A stretch of 41,983 nucleotides of DNA from Chara braunii. Its lineage: Eukaryota; Streptophyta; Charophyceae; Charales; Characeae. Positions 1 through 12,363 of the stretch are shown one piece after another. The DNA lies in assembly GCA_003427395.1 (NCBI GenBank), contig BFEA01000012.1, forward strand, positions 6,004,670-6,046,652, in the 5' to 3' direction. The position numbers and the translations under genes were made by a program. The notes beneath the pieces are model-generated. The model saw nothing but the letters and a program-made list of their open reading frames with translations, searched no databases and was not told where the DNA came from. Each line of letters opens with the position of its first letter. Position 1 is the stretch's first letter.

Positions 1-3000
1 GGGGGGGGGGACCATTTGAACATAATATCCATCCGATTCATTATGGAAAGGGGCATTCCTGAAAATGTAAATAGGAGGAAAGAAGCAAAAGGAAAAAAAG
101 GAAAAAGAAATGAAATAGTATACCCTTAGTGAGGGTTGTTCCTAATAATGTGGAAAACGTCTGCCTTGCTGGCAGGGCACTAAAAGAGAGCAGAAGGGGA
201 AAAAAAAGACAATGATTCGTCCCTAATAGTGGTCAGACACATTCTGGACAACACTATTATGAGTATGCCCTAGGCCAGATGCCTTCCTCCACGTCCCTTT
301 TTTGCATCTATTTTCTGTCTCTTTCATGAAACGGTAATAGACTGTGTTCATCACTGATCTGGATTTAGTTTTTTTTTTTTTTTTTTTTTCTTGTCTTTTT
401 GGTGCCATCTGATGGCTTGAGGTACAACACTCAAGTTTCTAGGCAGCCTGGTACCGGTAGCCCGATATTTTTCTTTTCAGCCTCTCATTGCAGCAGTTAG
501 GCTAGGAAAAGTGTGACTTTTGGTTCGTCAATTTAGGTTCGTGTGAACTGGTGATTTAAGTGCTGACACGAGAGGCGGAGTACGAGCAGCGGGTACGTGA
601 GGATCGAAGTCGGACTTCATGAGATCATGGGTTTAAACCTGAGTATGAATATGAGCTTGGGCGCGAGCGAGTTGTTGGCATCATTCCTCCTTTTTGCTCT
701 ATCAGTTTTAATAGTCATCGCATAAACCTCTGAAGCTGTTGTGATAGTGCAAAGTCCTGAGTGTTGTCAACATGCGATAGAATGAGGTGATGAGATGAAG
801 AGCAAATGCACTATTGCACTGGATGCTAGCACTAGGCACAGTTGTTTGAAGTCGGATTTTACGAGTCACTCGAGAGAGACTTGCTTGCTTCTTGCTGTTG
901 ACGTCATTTGAAAACTGATTTGCACATTTTTCATTAACGGAGTAGCAATCACTATACGACAATTGTTGTGCACTCCCCATCTCTATTGGCAACGAGTAGG
1001 ACAATATTCGGTCTAGGCACTAATAAGAAAAGAGTGTGAATATGAATGTTCCAAAGGGTCACACAAGTGGTTAATGGGCTGAGATTTACAAAATTTCTCG
1101 AGATTTTTGAAATTAGGATGTTAAGGAAATTCCATGAAAATGCACTTTTGCCTTGCTGTTTTACAGTTGTTTTTGTGACTTTTTTTTTTCCATTTATTCT
1201 TTTGCAAATAGTTAATATTGACTCCACTCTATAAATTGGTGGCCAGTTCAGTTAAAATGACCCTTGCATTTTGTTATAAATGAAATGAGTAATTGTTTGA
1301 AAATTGAGGCCTTCGTTAACCGCTTCTCAAGGGTCAGGCATGAGGGCTTAACCAACGACGTCTCTCGCCTCTTTGTGCTACCTGTACCTCTATTATTACT
1401 CAAACTTTCACTCATCGAGACGAGGAGGCCCTGAAACAAGTAATGAAAGTAAAGTAGTAGGTGTACATATATGTTAGGTGCTAGAAGATAAGAGTGATGA
1501 CACGTGAGGTCGGTTGTCCTACGAGAACAAACACGTAAGCCTACTGTCAAAGTTGTCGGAACCATCACATGTGCTGCGAAGTGGTGATTACAACCAAGAA
1601 TTGATGCATGCAGGGTAACTAAAGCCTTTCTGATATCCGCGTTTTGTCTTCCTTACCATCATTAACAATGATATCCTAGCAGCCTATTCATTACTCTTGG
1701 CGAGATCTTTCATGTTCCCTCGTCATAATCTTGATGGGCAATGTTCCTGGTAATCTATTGTTGTCTACTGTTGAAGTAGTGATTGTAGAAGTTGATAATT
1801 CATTGTCGGCGCATTTCTTACAAACCTTGTCAGGGCAATGATCTTACCTAGACTTTATGCCGGTGAACATATGTGTGACCGCACAAAGACTTTTGTCGAT
1901 AATGCTATGACACTGGTTTCGTCTTGTGACGACAAAGTTCTAACACCACTAAGTTCAGATTGATGAAAGGGCTCAAGTTCAAGCTACTGAAAAATACTCA
2001 TTGTGCTACATTGATTGGGGAAAATTATTACGTAGAGCTACACATGATCTCCTGTCTGGTGAAGTTTAAATGGTGGGAGAATGCATTTCTTCTTACCAAG
2101 GGACTTCAAATTTTGCTCTGAGTGACATGTGAACGAGAATCATTTAAAAATATACTTTTCTCTCTCTTGATTCACCAAAGCTTCCATATGCCCATCCTTG
2201 ACTTACCTTGCCGTGAGAGCTTCCTCATGGTGGTAAATTTTTGGTTTGAGTTCTCGCGTGTGTAAGGAAGGTTGATAAACGAACACCCTAATTGAGTTTG
2301 GCGAGCTCGATGATAAATGATAAACTCTAAGGCTTACCAATTTAGTTATAGCCTACTAATTAAAAAATTGTAGTAAATCGTCGTTTCACCTTTAGTGGGA
2401 AGTTGACCTTTGTGGAGGGGGAATATTAAAAGTTATCTAGCTTTCCCAATTCACTAGTATTTATTGATGAGCAAGAAGCAACGTGTCTTAAAAGAGTTGC
2501 CTACCTACTCGTTAAGTTTTTATTTAACGGTGATTGATTAAAAAAAAAACATCATCATAAGCATTTGACAAAAAAAGGAATGCTAAAGCAAATCAGCAGA
2601 TGGTCATTTTCAGCAAAAACTTCCCTTTTGTTCAATCAATCATTGAAATGAATTATCAAATCCAAGACTTATTTCTGCACCTAATAACTTTTATCAGTTC
2701 TGCATCTTGCAACTCTCTACGCTATAAATGAATAGCGTCCTTAGAGTTGATGCTTGTACTGCGCATTGATGAGATTTAACCAACACAATGAAAGAACAAT
2801 CCTTTTCGTTGTCAGCTGGTTTGATTTATTCTATCATAATTATTTTACTTCATTTCAACCACCTCGCTTCGCCAAGTGATAGGTAAAAATGAGCAGTACT
2901 TGAGTGACATTTCAATGAACCTAAGAACTGTGGGGTTCCCCGTCGAATGGTACATTGTGTAATATTTGAGTAGGGTGTACGAACGGTAGCACCCCGCATA

Positions 3001-6000
3001 CTTTTCAAGTGAGGATTCATTGTCAGTAGTGCGTTGTGCGCTAACTGAGTAGAATCTATTGCCTGTAAAACACTATGCACGACTAGAATGAAGTCCCCCA
3101 TCTGCGCGATAAAACATTATGTAATCCTAACCTCCACTGGAAACGACAAACAACAAATAGTCTATTGACAGTACTTGCAGCAAATAGTTTGTTGAGAGTC
3201 CTTGTAGTATGTTGCTTTGCTGGAAAGGCTAGCAATAAGGCAACTCACCATCAACCAGGGAACTGGCAAGGGATTATGTGATTAAATTATAGAGAATAGA
3301 ATGGGTTTTCAACAACTCTCCCATCGTGTTACGAGACTGCAAAGCAAACGATGGTCTCATTATCCTTTCAATTAATTTACTTCCAAGATTATTCTCGATA
3401 AAGTTTTGAGGAAATTATGTATAGCAAGTATACTCTCGTGATGCCCCATCTCCTCCGTTGAGACAAAGTGAAAGACGTATAAGACTAATCCATTGAGAAC
3501 TCTCTATCATCAAATGTTGGCGATATGATAATAGACCCGCACAGTAAAACCGTCCACCAATCAAACTAAGCAGAGCACTTGAGAACCTCAAGCTTGGAAG
3601 CTACTATGGCTTTCGTACACAAAAATTTAACAAGTTTTGTGCTATCCCTTCGTCTTTCTTGCTTCTTATCAACGCTCGAGTCTCGGAACAAGGAAGAAAC
3701 CATGAAATATGAGGAGTGAGATGCAGAATTAGCAAAAACAAGTTTGAGGGATGGGACAAGGAAACTGATGAAGCTATGAAATTCCATAAAGTAGTCTTGA
3801 GAGAACATGTGGTCAGTTGACTTCAGGAGTAACAAACGGGCTCATCTCCAAAGACTGTTGCGCAAGCCAGGGCGAAACTAAGATGAACACAAATGCTCTC
3901 AGACTCCTCTCTCAAAAATCTTATCAATGAATCATTCAACAAGTGTCATTAGGTAATTCAGAACCCTTATCAATCAATAGCCTGTAACTCGACTGCTTTC
4001 AATCGTCTAAGACTTCATCAATGATCCTCAACGAGATCTATTGCCATTCTGTTATTATCAATTATCTCTCAGATCAATATCAATCAAGCAGTGCCTTTAT
4101 CAAAGGTATACAACCTGTGGAATCTTCATCGACATCTCATTGATCACTTTTCAGTTCTCCGTCAGTTGGCTCAATCTAGTACTCATCTCAACATGTGAGT
4201 ACCATTATTTATTTTCCCGTCTATCAACCATTTTTGATTGATCTCAATAGAATTGCTTCAAAAAATGCTTTTCATTATCAATATGTTGGATTCAAGCAAG
4301 GAGACCTTTCAATCTTTGTGGTCCTCGCAGAGTTTGCAGTGAGAACTATCCAAGACATGAGGATTTATATGAAAAAAGGTAAGGAAACTCGTGAGCATTT
4401 CGACTCAGACTGGGTCACAGGAGCTCGGTGTGCTAAGAAGAAAGCACTAGTGTTTCATGAGGATGCACGCCTGATTCATAACTTTGATCCTTAGCTATAC
4501 AATGACTACCCTATATCTTGAGTCCCTTTCTACCTCATTGATGGCTCTTACTATTGTGATTTGATTTGGCAAAGAGGTATGTCTCACCAACAAAGATAGA
4601 TTACGAGGCAATGACCAAGCCGTCCGGGTTTCTCTATCTCCGAAGAGGGATTTTTTCCAAGTTATATCTTCCTACCTTATGAGACGAGTTTTGTGCTATG
4701 CTTGATTTTCAAATCTTTGGCCTGATGATCCTATTCAGAACTCATGGGCTCACAATCTCGGGAAGTACAATGACGCGACTCGAGGCGCTCGAGGCGAGCA
4801 GTCAAAAGAAAGATTGATTATATGAGACCTGAGACCTGAGAAAGATTGATTATAAGAACTCTGAACAAGTGTTGGCCATGTCATTTCATCCACTAACGGT
4901 TAATGGAAAACCGAAAATTCAGGGTTTTTCACCATATCGCTACAAACAATGTTGTCGAAACTTTTGCGAATAAACTATGCACGGTTATAATACAAACATA
5001 ACTAAACCAAATGGGCGAAAAAAACAAAACAAAACTCAAAAGCACTCTAAACCCTATTCCGAGTAGCTTTCAAAGTTCGCAGAATCTTTCTTCCAGTGTG
5101 GTGTTTTTGCCAACTTTTTCGCTACTGAACCAAATACGGCAAAACTGAATATAAATATACCCTAAAGCACATACATATCAGGCAAAAAGAAGAAAAAAAA
5201 AAAAAATACAAGCAAAAAACAAACCTTCAGGGAAATATGGCAGTTTCGATGAAGAATTCACCAAAATTCACCGAATTTTGAGCCTTCCGTTAATCGCTTC
5301 TCAGTTCTTGATCTTGTTTCGTTGGCATTGTTTGATGATATAATCTCTACCGATCATATCACAGTTTTGCAATACATTTTATTTTAATTTATTATTTGCA
5401 CAATTGCATTCACTGTTCCGAAACATAATTAAAGATTCCTAAGACCGGTGACCAGCGTAGATCGTAAATGAAGATTGCTTTGCATTAATTAATTAATTTA
5501 TTGCAAAAATCATTTAAAAACCTGCATGACAATCTATTGGCTTTCGATCGCTAGAAGTGGCCTAACCGAAAAAAGTGCAACAATGCGCAAACTACGTCAA
5601 CATGTACTCTGGATGTCTACTTTGTATGTCGACAAACATGGCAGAAAGCGCGAAATTGCCCTCATCGGCTAGGGCAACTGATGATGAACGCCATGCCAGC
5701 AGCTCCACATTGCCCACAAGCTGCAGCCCCCGTGGCGCCACGGTGGAGGAACAAGTAGCTAACGGACCTGGGCGAGTATGAGACATGGTGGACGAACAAG
5801 TCATAAAGGTGTGTTAATCAATTCCTGTTATCTCCGAGGAAGCTCCTTCTGGACTCGTACCCATCGATCAAATTTTCAGCTTGGGATAACCATGAACTAG
5901 AGATGATTAGGGCGGCTCAGCCCACTTCGGAGAATCCCATGGGTTTCGAAACCAAGGCTAGCGACCTTGGAAATGGAAGTGAGAGGTCCCATACACAAGA

Positions 6001-6140
6001 CAAGGGTATTATAGGTTATGGAGATCACCCAAGCTCTAAATCATTGCTTCCCCTTGCCTATCAAGCATCCCATCCATCAATCTCCAAGGATGTTCGTCTC
6101 AAGGCACTTGATCCTCCTCGACTGGGCCTCTTGCAGGTTC
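1..6140. other. No recognisable gene; AT-rich non-coding DNA
   Basis: The stretch opens with a G run (1-10) and has a T21 tract at 369-389 and A-rich runs near 5190. Open frames are short (up to about 106 codons), occur on both strands and show no family motif. The longest on the plus strand are at 4195-4494 (99 codons), 5575-5781 and 5903-6145. I translated them and recognised nothing, and none has convincing splice sites around it. A B-box-like string lies near 630-645, but no convincing A box precedes it. This could be intergenic DNA or very old transposon remains. Confidence 0.6.
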
Positions 6141-6147
6141 CCTGAGG

Positions 6148-7020
6148 ATGATAACTCGATCTGAAAGGAGCTCATCGCCAAAATATGATGCGAAAGTTTG
6201 GGGACAACCCTACAATGTTGTTATTGACATGGACTCAACCGTCTTGACCAACTCCCTGAAACTAAATGAAACAACCGGGCGAACAAAAGACCACCTCTCC
6301 GTACCCACCTGGAGAACGTTATCTGACCTCGACTGAAGGTAAGGTCTCAGCAGTCGTTCGAATGTCCAACGTGGCCGTTCGTGTCAGTAGGGTTCACGCC
6401 TTGGGCGAAGTGCTACTTCTGGCCGTAGCTTCATACGATGTCCTCATTGAACTTTTTGCCATAATTCTCATCAGGGTCCAACTGAACTTTAATATGATAA
6501 AAGATCTATCGTTCTCACTAACATGGGAGCAAGCGGTATATCTTGCCTATGACTTTAGCCATGTTTGATGCTCTGATTCAGCAACAACCTTGTTTCCACC
6601 CTGTTCATCAAAGAACCCCCCCAACTTTTCACTGAGCCACCCGTCCTAAAAATAACCATCGAAAGAGCACATGCTTTGATCGTAGGGGAACCGATTGTCC
6701 AAATCACCTAATTGCCCACTTCTTTGGAACCCCCCTTCGATTGCTTTATGAACCCACCATCCCCGTGCTTCCCCGATTTCTGAATAAGAAGTACTTTTGT
6801 GATTTGTCCCAACTTCTCGCAATTTCGCTACTCACCATGGATATGGAGATCCGGATGATCCAAACTCGACACCAAAGTTTTCTCTTCGAAACCACCGCCG
6901 AGGTCACCTGCGCCCTTGCTGGGATAACGATTGCTGGTAAGTAGGTAGATCCAACAAAAGACGATGATGTGCGTTAGAAAGATGGCTATTTGCTGATGTG
7001 GCACTGAATTTTCCACCTTT
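6148..7020 (+). pseudogene. Decayed retropepsin (Ty3-like protease) fragment
   Basis: Two overlapping frames read like one retroviral-type aspartic protease broken by a frameshift. The first (6148-6336) contains VVIDMDSTV, which sits where retropepsins have the catalytic D-T/S-G. The second (6266-6568) contains SYDVLI about 65 codons later, where the family has its conserved hydrophobic-G-L segment. The Gly of the active-site triplet is Asp here and the later G-L is E-L, so the enzyme would be inactive. From 6569 to 7020 the frame stays partly open but I recognise no domain. An RT N-terminus follows on the same strand at 8245, beyond a SINE, which fits the usual PR-RT order of Ty3 elements. 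The fold is recognised only by motif spacing. Confidence 0.45.
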
Positions 7021-7022
7021 TC

Positions 7023-7967
7023 TTTTTTTTTTGAAAGTCCATGGTGTTGTAGAGGCCAGTCACTGTGTACACCGTGATCACCTGGAGCAGTAGGCCGTGG
7101 GTGTCCTGGAATATGAGACCACCTCCCATCCCATCCTCACGTCAATACTCCTAACGCACCCCCCATCCCACTATCCTACCTCAGTGTGACAGCACTCAGG
7201 ACCATTACCCTACCAATGGGCAGGTAACTTGGACCGAACAGCAGTGATAGGCACCAGAGCTGATAGCCCTGGTGGAAGTGGAATCGGACGAGCCTTGTCG
7301 AACGGGAACTTCGGCAGGCCCAGACAATCTACTACAGGCCCCAAGAGACTCTGGGCCCTAGGTTTCAGACAGGGTAGCACCCATTGACGCAGTCTTACCG
7401 TCCTTCCCCTAGCTTACCCAAGGCCAGGCGGAACTCGGACTGGCCTGAGCGACTTATACCCCTACCCTTACCCCAGGGTCTAAGCCTTATATATAGCCAN
7501 TAGACAGTNCTACCCGAATATNAGTAGGAACNCCGGTGGCCCATACCTGTCCCTACCGCAGATACTAGACCCCACCCAGTGACTAGACCCCCCCAGTCTG
7601 ATAGTTGTGTAGCTCACACTGTATGTGTATACCCGAAGGCTGTGTATGCTTCGTGTATCTATGTATGAAGATGTACAGACAGCACTATGTGTGGAAACTT
7701 GTGTATGTAGCCCGTAGGCCATGTATAATTCGCAAGCTATGTATATGCCCGAAGGCTGTGTGTGCTCTGTGAATCAATGTATCGAGATGTATAGGCAGCA
7801 TCATGAGTGTATATCGAAGAGAGAACGGGGTAAGCTGGACAAGGACCCCCCAAGATCCGAGCCAAGCTTGAACCCGTGACCTTGAAACATGTAATCGTAC
7901 GACTCTACCATGTGAACGGCTAGTGGAAATGGCACAAACGTGTGATATGCCAGACTGGGGAGATCAA
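7023..7967 (-). mobile_element. tRNA-derived SINE, copy A
   Basis: Read on the minus strand, the element starts near 7967 with TTGATCTCCCCAGTCTGGC and has a tRNA-like head. The B box GGGTTCAAGCTTGG maps to 7862-7875 and an A-box-like string lies about 45 bases before it. A long body with repeated 'CCTNCGGGC...CATACACA' strings follows, then a conserved block (about 7060-7480) and an A10 tail at 7023-7032. The conserved block and the head align by eye with plus-strand copy B at 17145-18041, and the 3' 220 bp align with copy C at 28799-29024. At about 945 bp it is long for a SINE. It contains ambiguous bases at 7500, 7509, 7522 and 7532. No target-site duplication was found. It encodes no protein and would depend on LINE machinery. 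Confidence 0.7.
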
Positions 7968-8149
7968 CAGAACACCCAAAGATCAACACCCCCAAGCAAC
8001 CCATGTGAAACCCAGAACCAACATACAACACCATGAACAACCCTTGGGTGGTGCACAGGCAGTGTCTGTAATAGTACCATGCGTCAGCCCAAGGGAGTGT
8101 GCCCAGCCGTGCGTCAATCTAACGCCCTGCCGGTGTACATGTGCAAGGT

Positions 8150-8233
8150 TGCAATGGAGTTTTGAACCCGCAACCTCGTACCACAATGCGCATTTCCAAC
8201 AGGTGCTCTAACCACTGAGCCACATCATGCTCG
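8150..8233 (-). repeat. Second tRNA-like SINE head
   Basis: On the minus strand this reads as a tRNA-like pol III promoter. An A box inside TGGCTCAGTGGTTAGAGC (complement of about 8206-8223) is followed by a B box GCGGGTTCAAAACTCC (complement of about 8157-8172). Spacing is right for a tRNA, but the acceptor stem does not close, so it is a SINE head and not a functional tRNA. It lies just upstream, in the minus sense, of SINE copy A, with about 180 bp of unique sequence between them. The pair may be a composite or dimeric SINE, or one SINE inserted beside another. Confidence 0.6.
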
Positions 8234-8244
8234 GCTCATCGCCG

Positions 8245-8770
8245 CTATCTTTCATGGCGATTGGATGATTCTTTTATCCCGCCCTCGCTATTGGCCTCAG
8301 CCACCGAGCTGAGGGGAATGTCAATGATGATTGAAGAACAAGAGTTTGAACTGCCTGCGCCTGAGTATGTGCCTATGGAAATCCATCGGTTGATCGGGGA
8401 CATTTTGGTTGAGTATAAGGGTGCCATTGGCATGTCCAATACTGATATCGGGCTCACTATGATAATCCAGCACAAGGTCCAAATGGGGGATCATCCACCC
8501 ATTCACTGCCAGCCTCATTACTACTCCTTTGGTGAAATAAGTTAAAGTGCATTAGGGGATTTGAAGTGAATGGATGGATCAGACCCGCCATGGGCCGCTG
8601 ATCATTTCCTGTTTTGCTGCTCCTGAAAAAGAACAGGTCTGTCTGTATATGAATTGATTATCGAAAGTTGAATAAGATTATGATCCAAGATGTGTATCCC
8701 CTACCCTGGATTGGGTGTGGCACATACTTCAGTATCTTCGATATTCGGCACGGGTCCATCATATCTTGGT
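8245..8770 (+). pseudogene. Ty3/gypsy RT N-terminal fragment, decayed
   Basis: The open frame at 8261-8545 ends in a segment (DIGLTMIIQHKV, then HPPIHCQPHYYSFGE) that matches the usual lead-in to Ty3 reverse transcriptase. In other frames 8546-8770 continues with GWIRPA, LLLKKN, IDYRKLNKI, YPLP and YFSIFDIRHGS. These correspond to RT finger/palm motifs in the right order. An internal stop lies before IDYRKLN, and there are at least two frame changes. Homology is lost after about 8770. The fragment cannot make an active enzyme, as the catalytic YxDD box is absent. Confidence 0.75.
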
Positions 8771-9159
8771 GAGAGAGGAAGACCACCCGAGATTCATACT
8801 GATGTGCAGCCTTTTAGGATGTGATCAACAGACTTCTCATTCAAGGTCATGATATTGTAGTAAAATACACCCTTGAAAACTGCCATGAGCACCCCGTTCG
8901 ACAGGGTCATTAGATCGGTACACACTCACACACAATAACAACAGCATAGGTAGAAAGGCTAGAGAACCAGTTCCTGTGAAATGGGCTAGCACAGTAGTCT
9001 GGATTGCTAGGTAATATCAGCATGTACTCACTGATCTTCATTCCACAGAAACAGGAAACTCACGGGGTAATTCAGTTGAACCCGCAAGCTGGCAGTGTCA
9101 ATGGCAAGGATGAATGGTGGAGACCTATGTGGCATTCTGAGTTCCACACGGGCCCCTGC
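8771..9159. other. No recognisable feature
   Basis: I find no long open frame, poly(A) tail or repeat here. It lies between an RT fragment and a GC-rich LTR-like block, and may be decayed element sequence. Confidence 0.4.
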
Positions 9160-9620
9160 AGGGCCTGACCAGGTAGGCTAGGGGTTAGGTAGGGGCCCCT
9201 ACAGGCCCTGTGTTGTTTCACTATAGGTAGTGGCCCTCCAGGCCCTGTGTCGTTTCGGCCTAGGTAGACCCCGTAGGCCGGCAGGCCAGTAGGTAGGCCC
9301 CGGAACCTGTTTTGGCAACCGACCCTGGTTGAGGCCCAGTAGGTGCCCAGGCCGTTTCAGGCCTTTCAAAATTTAAAGATTGGGCGCCAACTTCGGCGCC
9401 AGACTTTGGGGCGCCAGACTTTTGGGCGCCAGATACTGGCGCCGGCATTGGTGAGAGCAGCCTCCCAGCCGGACCAGCACTATATATTCAGGCACTTTGT
9501 GGCGGTACACTTCAGTAGTCGTAGTAGTCGATGATAGCGGTACGACTCCGGCGCTAGCATAGCGCAGCAGTAGGGCTTCAGCTCTAGTATAGCGCAGCTG
9601 CACTACATCACAGCAGAGAG
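9160..9620 (+). repeat. GC-rich tandem-repeat block with TATA box, LTR U3/R-like
   Basis: Two imperfect units of about 38 bp (9194-9232 and 9233-9269, sharing GGCCCT-CAGGCCCTGTGT and a TAGGTAG end) are followed by a cluster of GGCGCC hexamers between about 9384 and 9445. CACTATATATTC at about 9478-9489 looks like a TATA element. Downstream, GTAGTAGTCG and TATAGCGCAGC strings are repeated. Tandem repeats upstream of a TATA box are typical of LTR U3 regions. I could not find a matching second LTR, so the assignment is tentative. Confidence 0.35.
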
Positions 9621-9767
9621 AGGACAAGAGCGAGAGACTGGGTTACGGCGGAGGCCAGGGGACTTACCTGAGGACTTACCTGTCAGCTCCAGCGCTCCAG
9701 CTTCGTCTTCCGTGCATCCATACCTGCATCAAGGTGACACCTTTCGGAGGCTAGTACCTGGTACCCA

Positions 9768-9768
9768 G

Positions 9769-9844
<76 letters not shown>
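9768..9844 (+). repeat. Compound microsatellite (CA)n(GA)n
   Basis: A short CA run passes directly into about 32 GA repeats. The same two-part arrangement recurs at 11755-11917, and a (GT)n(GA)n version recurs at 30601 and 33543. Confidence 0.95.
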
Positions 9845-9848
<4 letters not shown>

Positions 9849-11754
9849 CGACATTGAGACTTGGTGACATTGAGATTCAGACTTGACATACGAGCGGCGG
9901 CATTGTGGGGGACTGTTTTGGGATTGGTATCGAAGACATTTTCGGTTGGCGACATCGCTCCTTCTCCTCCTCCCTCTCTTCGTCTCTCCTCCCTCCTCAT
10001 CCATGTATGTCGGTGCCTGGCACTTCGTCTGTGTGTGATAGCGCCAGGTCCCCCTTCACACCACGNGATGATGATGATGATGTTCAGTCTGTGTCACGAC
10101 ATTGATTGGGTCTGATTATTGGTATTTCAGCCTTCCGCTGTGCTATCTTTACTACATCTGTACATCTGTGAGAGGTCGGTTCTGGGTTCTGGTCTGCACC
10201 ATATTGGTGTGTGACACCTAGCTCAACGCCAACAGCAGGAGGAGGTGAAGCAACAAATCAGAAGACATCACACAGCAGCTCAACAAATGTAACACCAAGT
10301 CATTACCTCAGGAGAAAGCAAAGCCCAATTCACCATTCAGGCATGGGGATATGCTTGAAGAACAATCTGGTCGCATGGATTCACAGTGAACAGCAACCAC
10401 ATACACAGCGAACAGCAACCATATTCCTGAGAATNCCTCGCCTTGGCGGCTGAACCCGCAGAACAAGAGCATCACTGAATACCACGCATTTTCGACAGCA
10501 CAGGAAGTCGTNAACTTGATCCGTCTGTCATGCAGCATGCCCACAATACACATGGCCGTTAAAAGTCCAAGACGCTCAACCCGCAATATGCCCCTGGCAA
10601 ATCTCCTGGAAATTCATGACCCCGCTGGCGGGATGTTGCTAGAATTGAATCAATTGATATTTGTAAATGCGCATCAGCAAACCTTCTGCCTCATAGCGAA
10701 TGCCAATGCCTTCATGTCCGGTATTGCTGTAGGAGCTGTGAGTCGTGGTTCGTACAGCCAACATGCTGGTCTTTCCAGAGAGAAGATGATGCCCACACAT
10801 TTGGAGGTTGTGGCTTGGTCGGCGACACGTTTGGCTGTCCACATCGGCTTGTATAATTGATCCTTCCACTTCTAGAATTGGCTCTTATGCCAGTGCGATA
10901 CACTTAGGTAGTGATCATCCTTCCCTCCACCAATCTGGTTCTTGTCCAGTTTGATACACTTAGGCAGTGCTCATCCTCCTCTCCACCAATCTGGTTCTTG
11001 TCATTTGATGGATACGCAGGACACTCATAGGGTGACCGTCACCATTGACCTGTGATTGTGATTGTCCAGACAGCAGAAGAGCTGTGGGGCGACGGGCAAG
11101 AAAGGATATCGGTTCACGTACTGCTTCTGTGCTCGGCAGCAGTGAAGACAGCCAACTAAGTTGCAGTATCCACTGCTGCTTCATCTGCACATAGCAGGAA
11201 ACATGCAGATCCGAAAAGACACCAGTCGATAAAATCGTCATCATGGAGGACGAGAAGAGTCTTCTTACAAGGCCATACAATCACACTTCTCTCCCCTACC
11301 TACTCTGGGGAGGGGGAAAGGGGCGAAAAAAGATTATCAGAAACAGTTCGGACTCCTGCTCAAACACAGTTCTTCTTTGACAATACTAGCTCGTTCAGGG
11401 ACGTGTGCTCAATCAATTGGCTTCTCCTCCTCGCTTTCACTAAAAAAGCCTTTGATCAATTTTGATGTCGAATTGACGACCCTGAAAATATCCAACTTGT
11501 CACAAACTGAAAAGCAAGGGCATGCATTTGTGCAGATCTGGCTAAGAGCAGCCTTCAGCGATGAACAGAAGGTTGCTGGGGAAATACGTATTCTTGAAAT
11601 TGTGTGAACAAAAGCCATAGGCGGAGCTGATCAGCACTCACACCTAACTGGTGTGCAGATGCGAATGAAAGAGTGCCCACAAGGCTTTCCTTACCCAGCA
11701 AATGAGTGAGAAGGAGATGCGGCACAGACAAAGAGTGCACATAGGAAAGGAGAG
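9845..11754. other. No recognisable gene
   Basis: Short open frames on both strands (for example 10516-10860 plus, 10960-11280 minus) carry no motif I recognise. Ambiguous bases occur at 10066, 10435 and 10512. The only structure I can support is the 56-bp tandem repeat at 10857-11012, listed separately. Confidence 0.5.
10857..11012 (+). repeat. 56-bp imperfect tandem repeat
   Basis: GATACACTTAGG starts at 10897 and again at 10953. Each is followed by 'CTCCACCAATCTGGTTCTTG'. A more diverged half unit precedes them (10857-10896) and the next unit decays after GATAC at 11011. Confidence 0.8.
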
Positions 11755-11791
<37 letters not shown>

Positions 11792-11856
11792 NNNNNNNNN
11801 NNNNNNNNNNNNNNNNNNNNNNNNNNNNNNNNNNNNNNNNNNNNNNNNNNNNNNNN

Positions 11857-11917
<61 letters not shown>
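11755..11917 (+). repeat. (CA)n(GA)n microsatellite around an assembly gap
   Basis: A CA run (11755-11791) leads into 65 N (11792-11856) and then an AG run (11857-11917). The gap is most simply a microsatellite the assembler could not span. Frames called through it are artefacts. Confidence 0.95.
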
Positions 11918-12363
11918 CACACTTGCTGGTAGGTTCGACTCCTGACACTACCACCTTTTTGAGAGCCCGGTAAAGTTGTGTCCACTTGGCAGACCATTGC
12001 CAAGCGGACAACGTTCGGCATCATTCTCTTGCTCGCAGTCAAGTAGAGCCAAAGGGTCCAACCGAAACCAAAACCAAAAGAATGGTCTGGTTTCTCTGAT
12101 TGAATGGATGGTGGAAGCTGGGGAATGAATTGGAAGAGGAATGACAGGACTCCAAGGAGGAACTCCATCACGCTTTCCTGATCAACCCACCCTGCCCCTG
12201 ATCACATGTAATCCTGGCAGTGGATAATCTTGAGCCTTCTCCCTCTTCCAGCATGACCACCCACCTAGTGACATATTGCAGGCCGTCGCACATGACTTTC
12301 AGATTCAACTTCATGGGCACACAAATCGCAGCTCAGTCCTTGCAGTTGCTGCCGGCTTACGGC
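11918..12363 (-). other. Sequence downstream of the FtsH-type stop codon, probable 3' UTR/flank
   Basis: It lies directly after the TAA of the terminal exon at 12364-12567 in the minus sense. There is no retroelement motif and no clear AATAAA signal, so the transcript end cannot be placed. Confidence 0.35.

Noticed and set aside
11555-12171. Overlapping long frames through the (CA)/(GA) tract
   Set aside because: They are open only because dinucleotide repeats and N have no stops.
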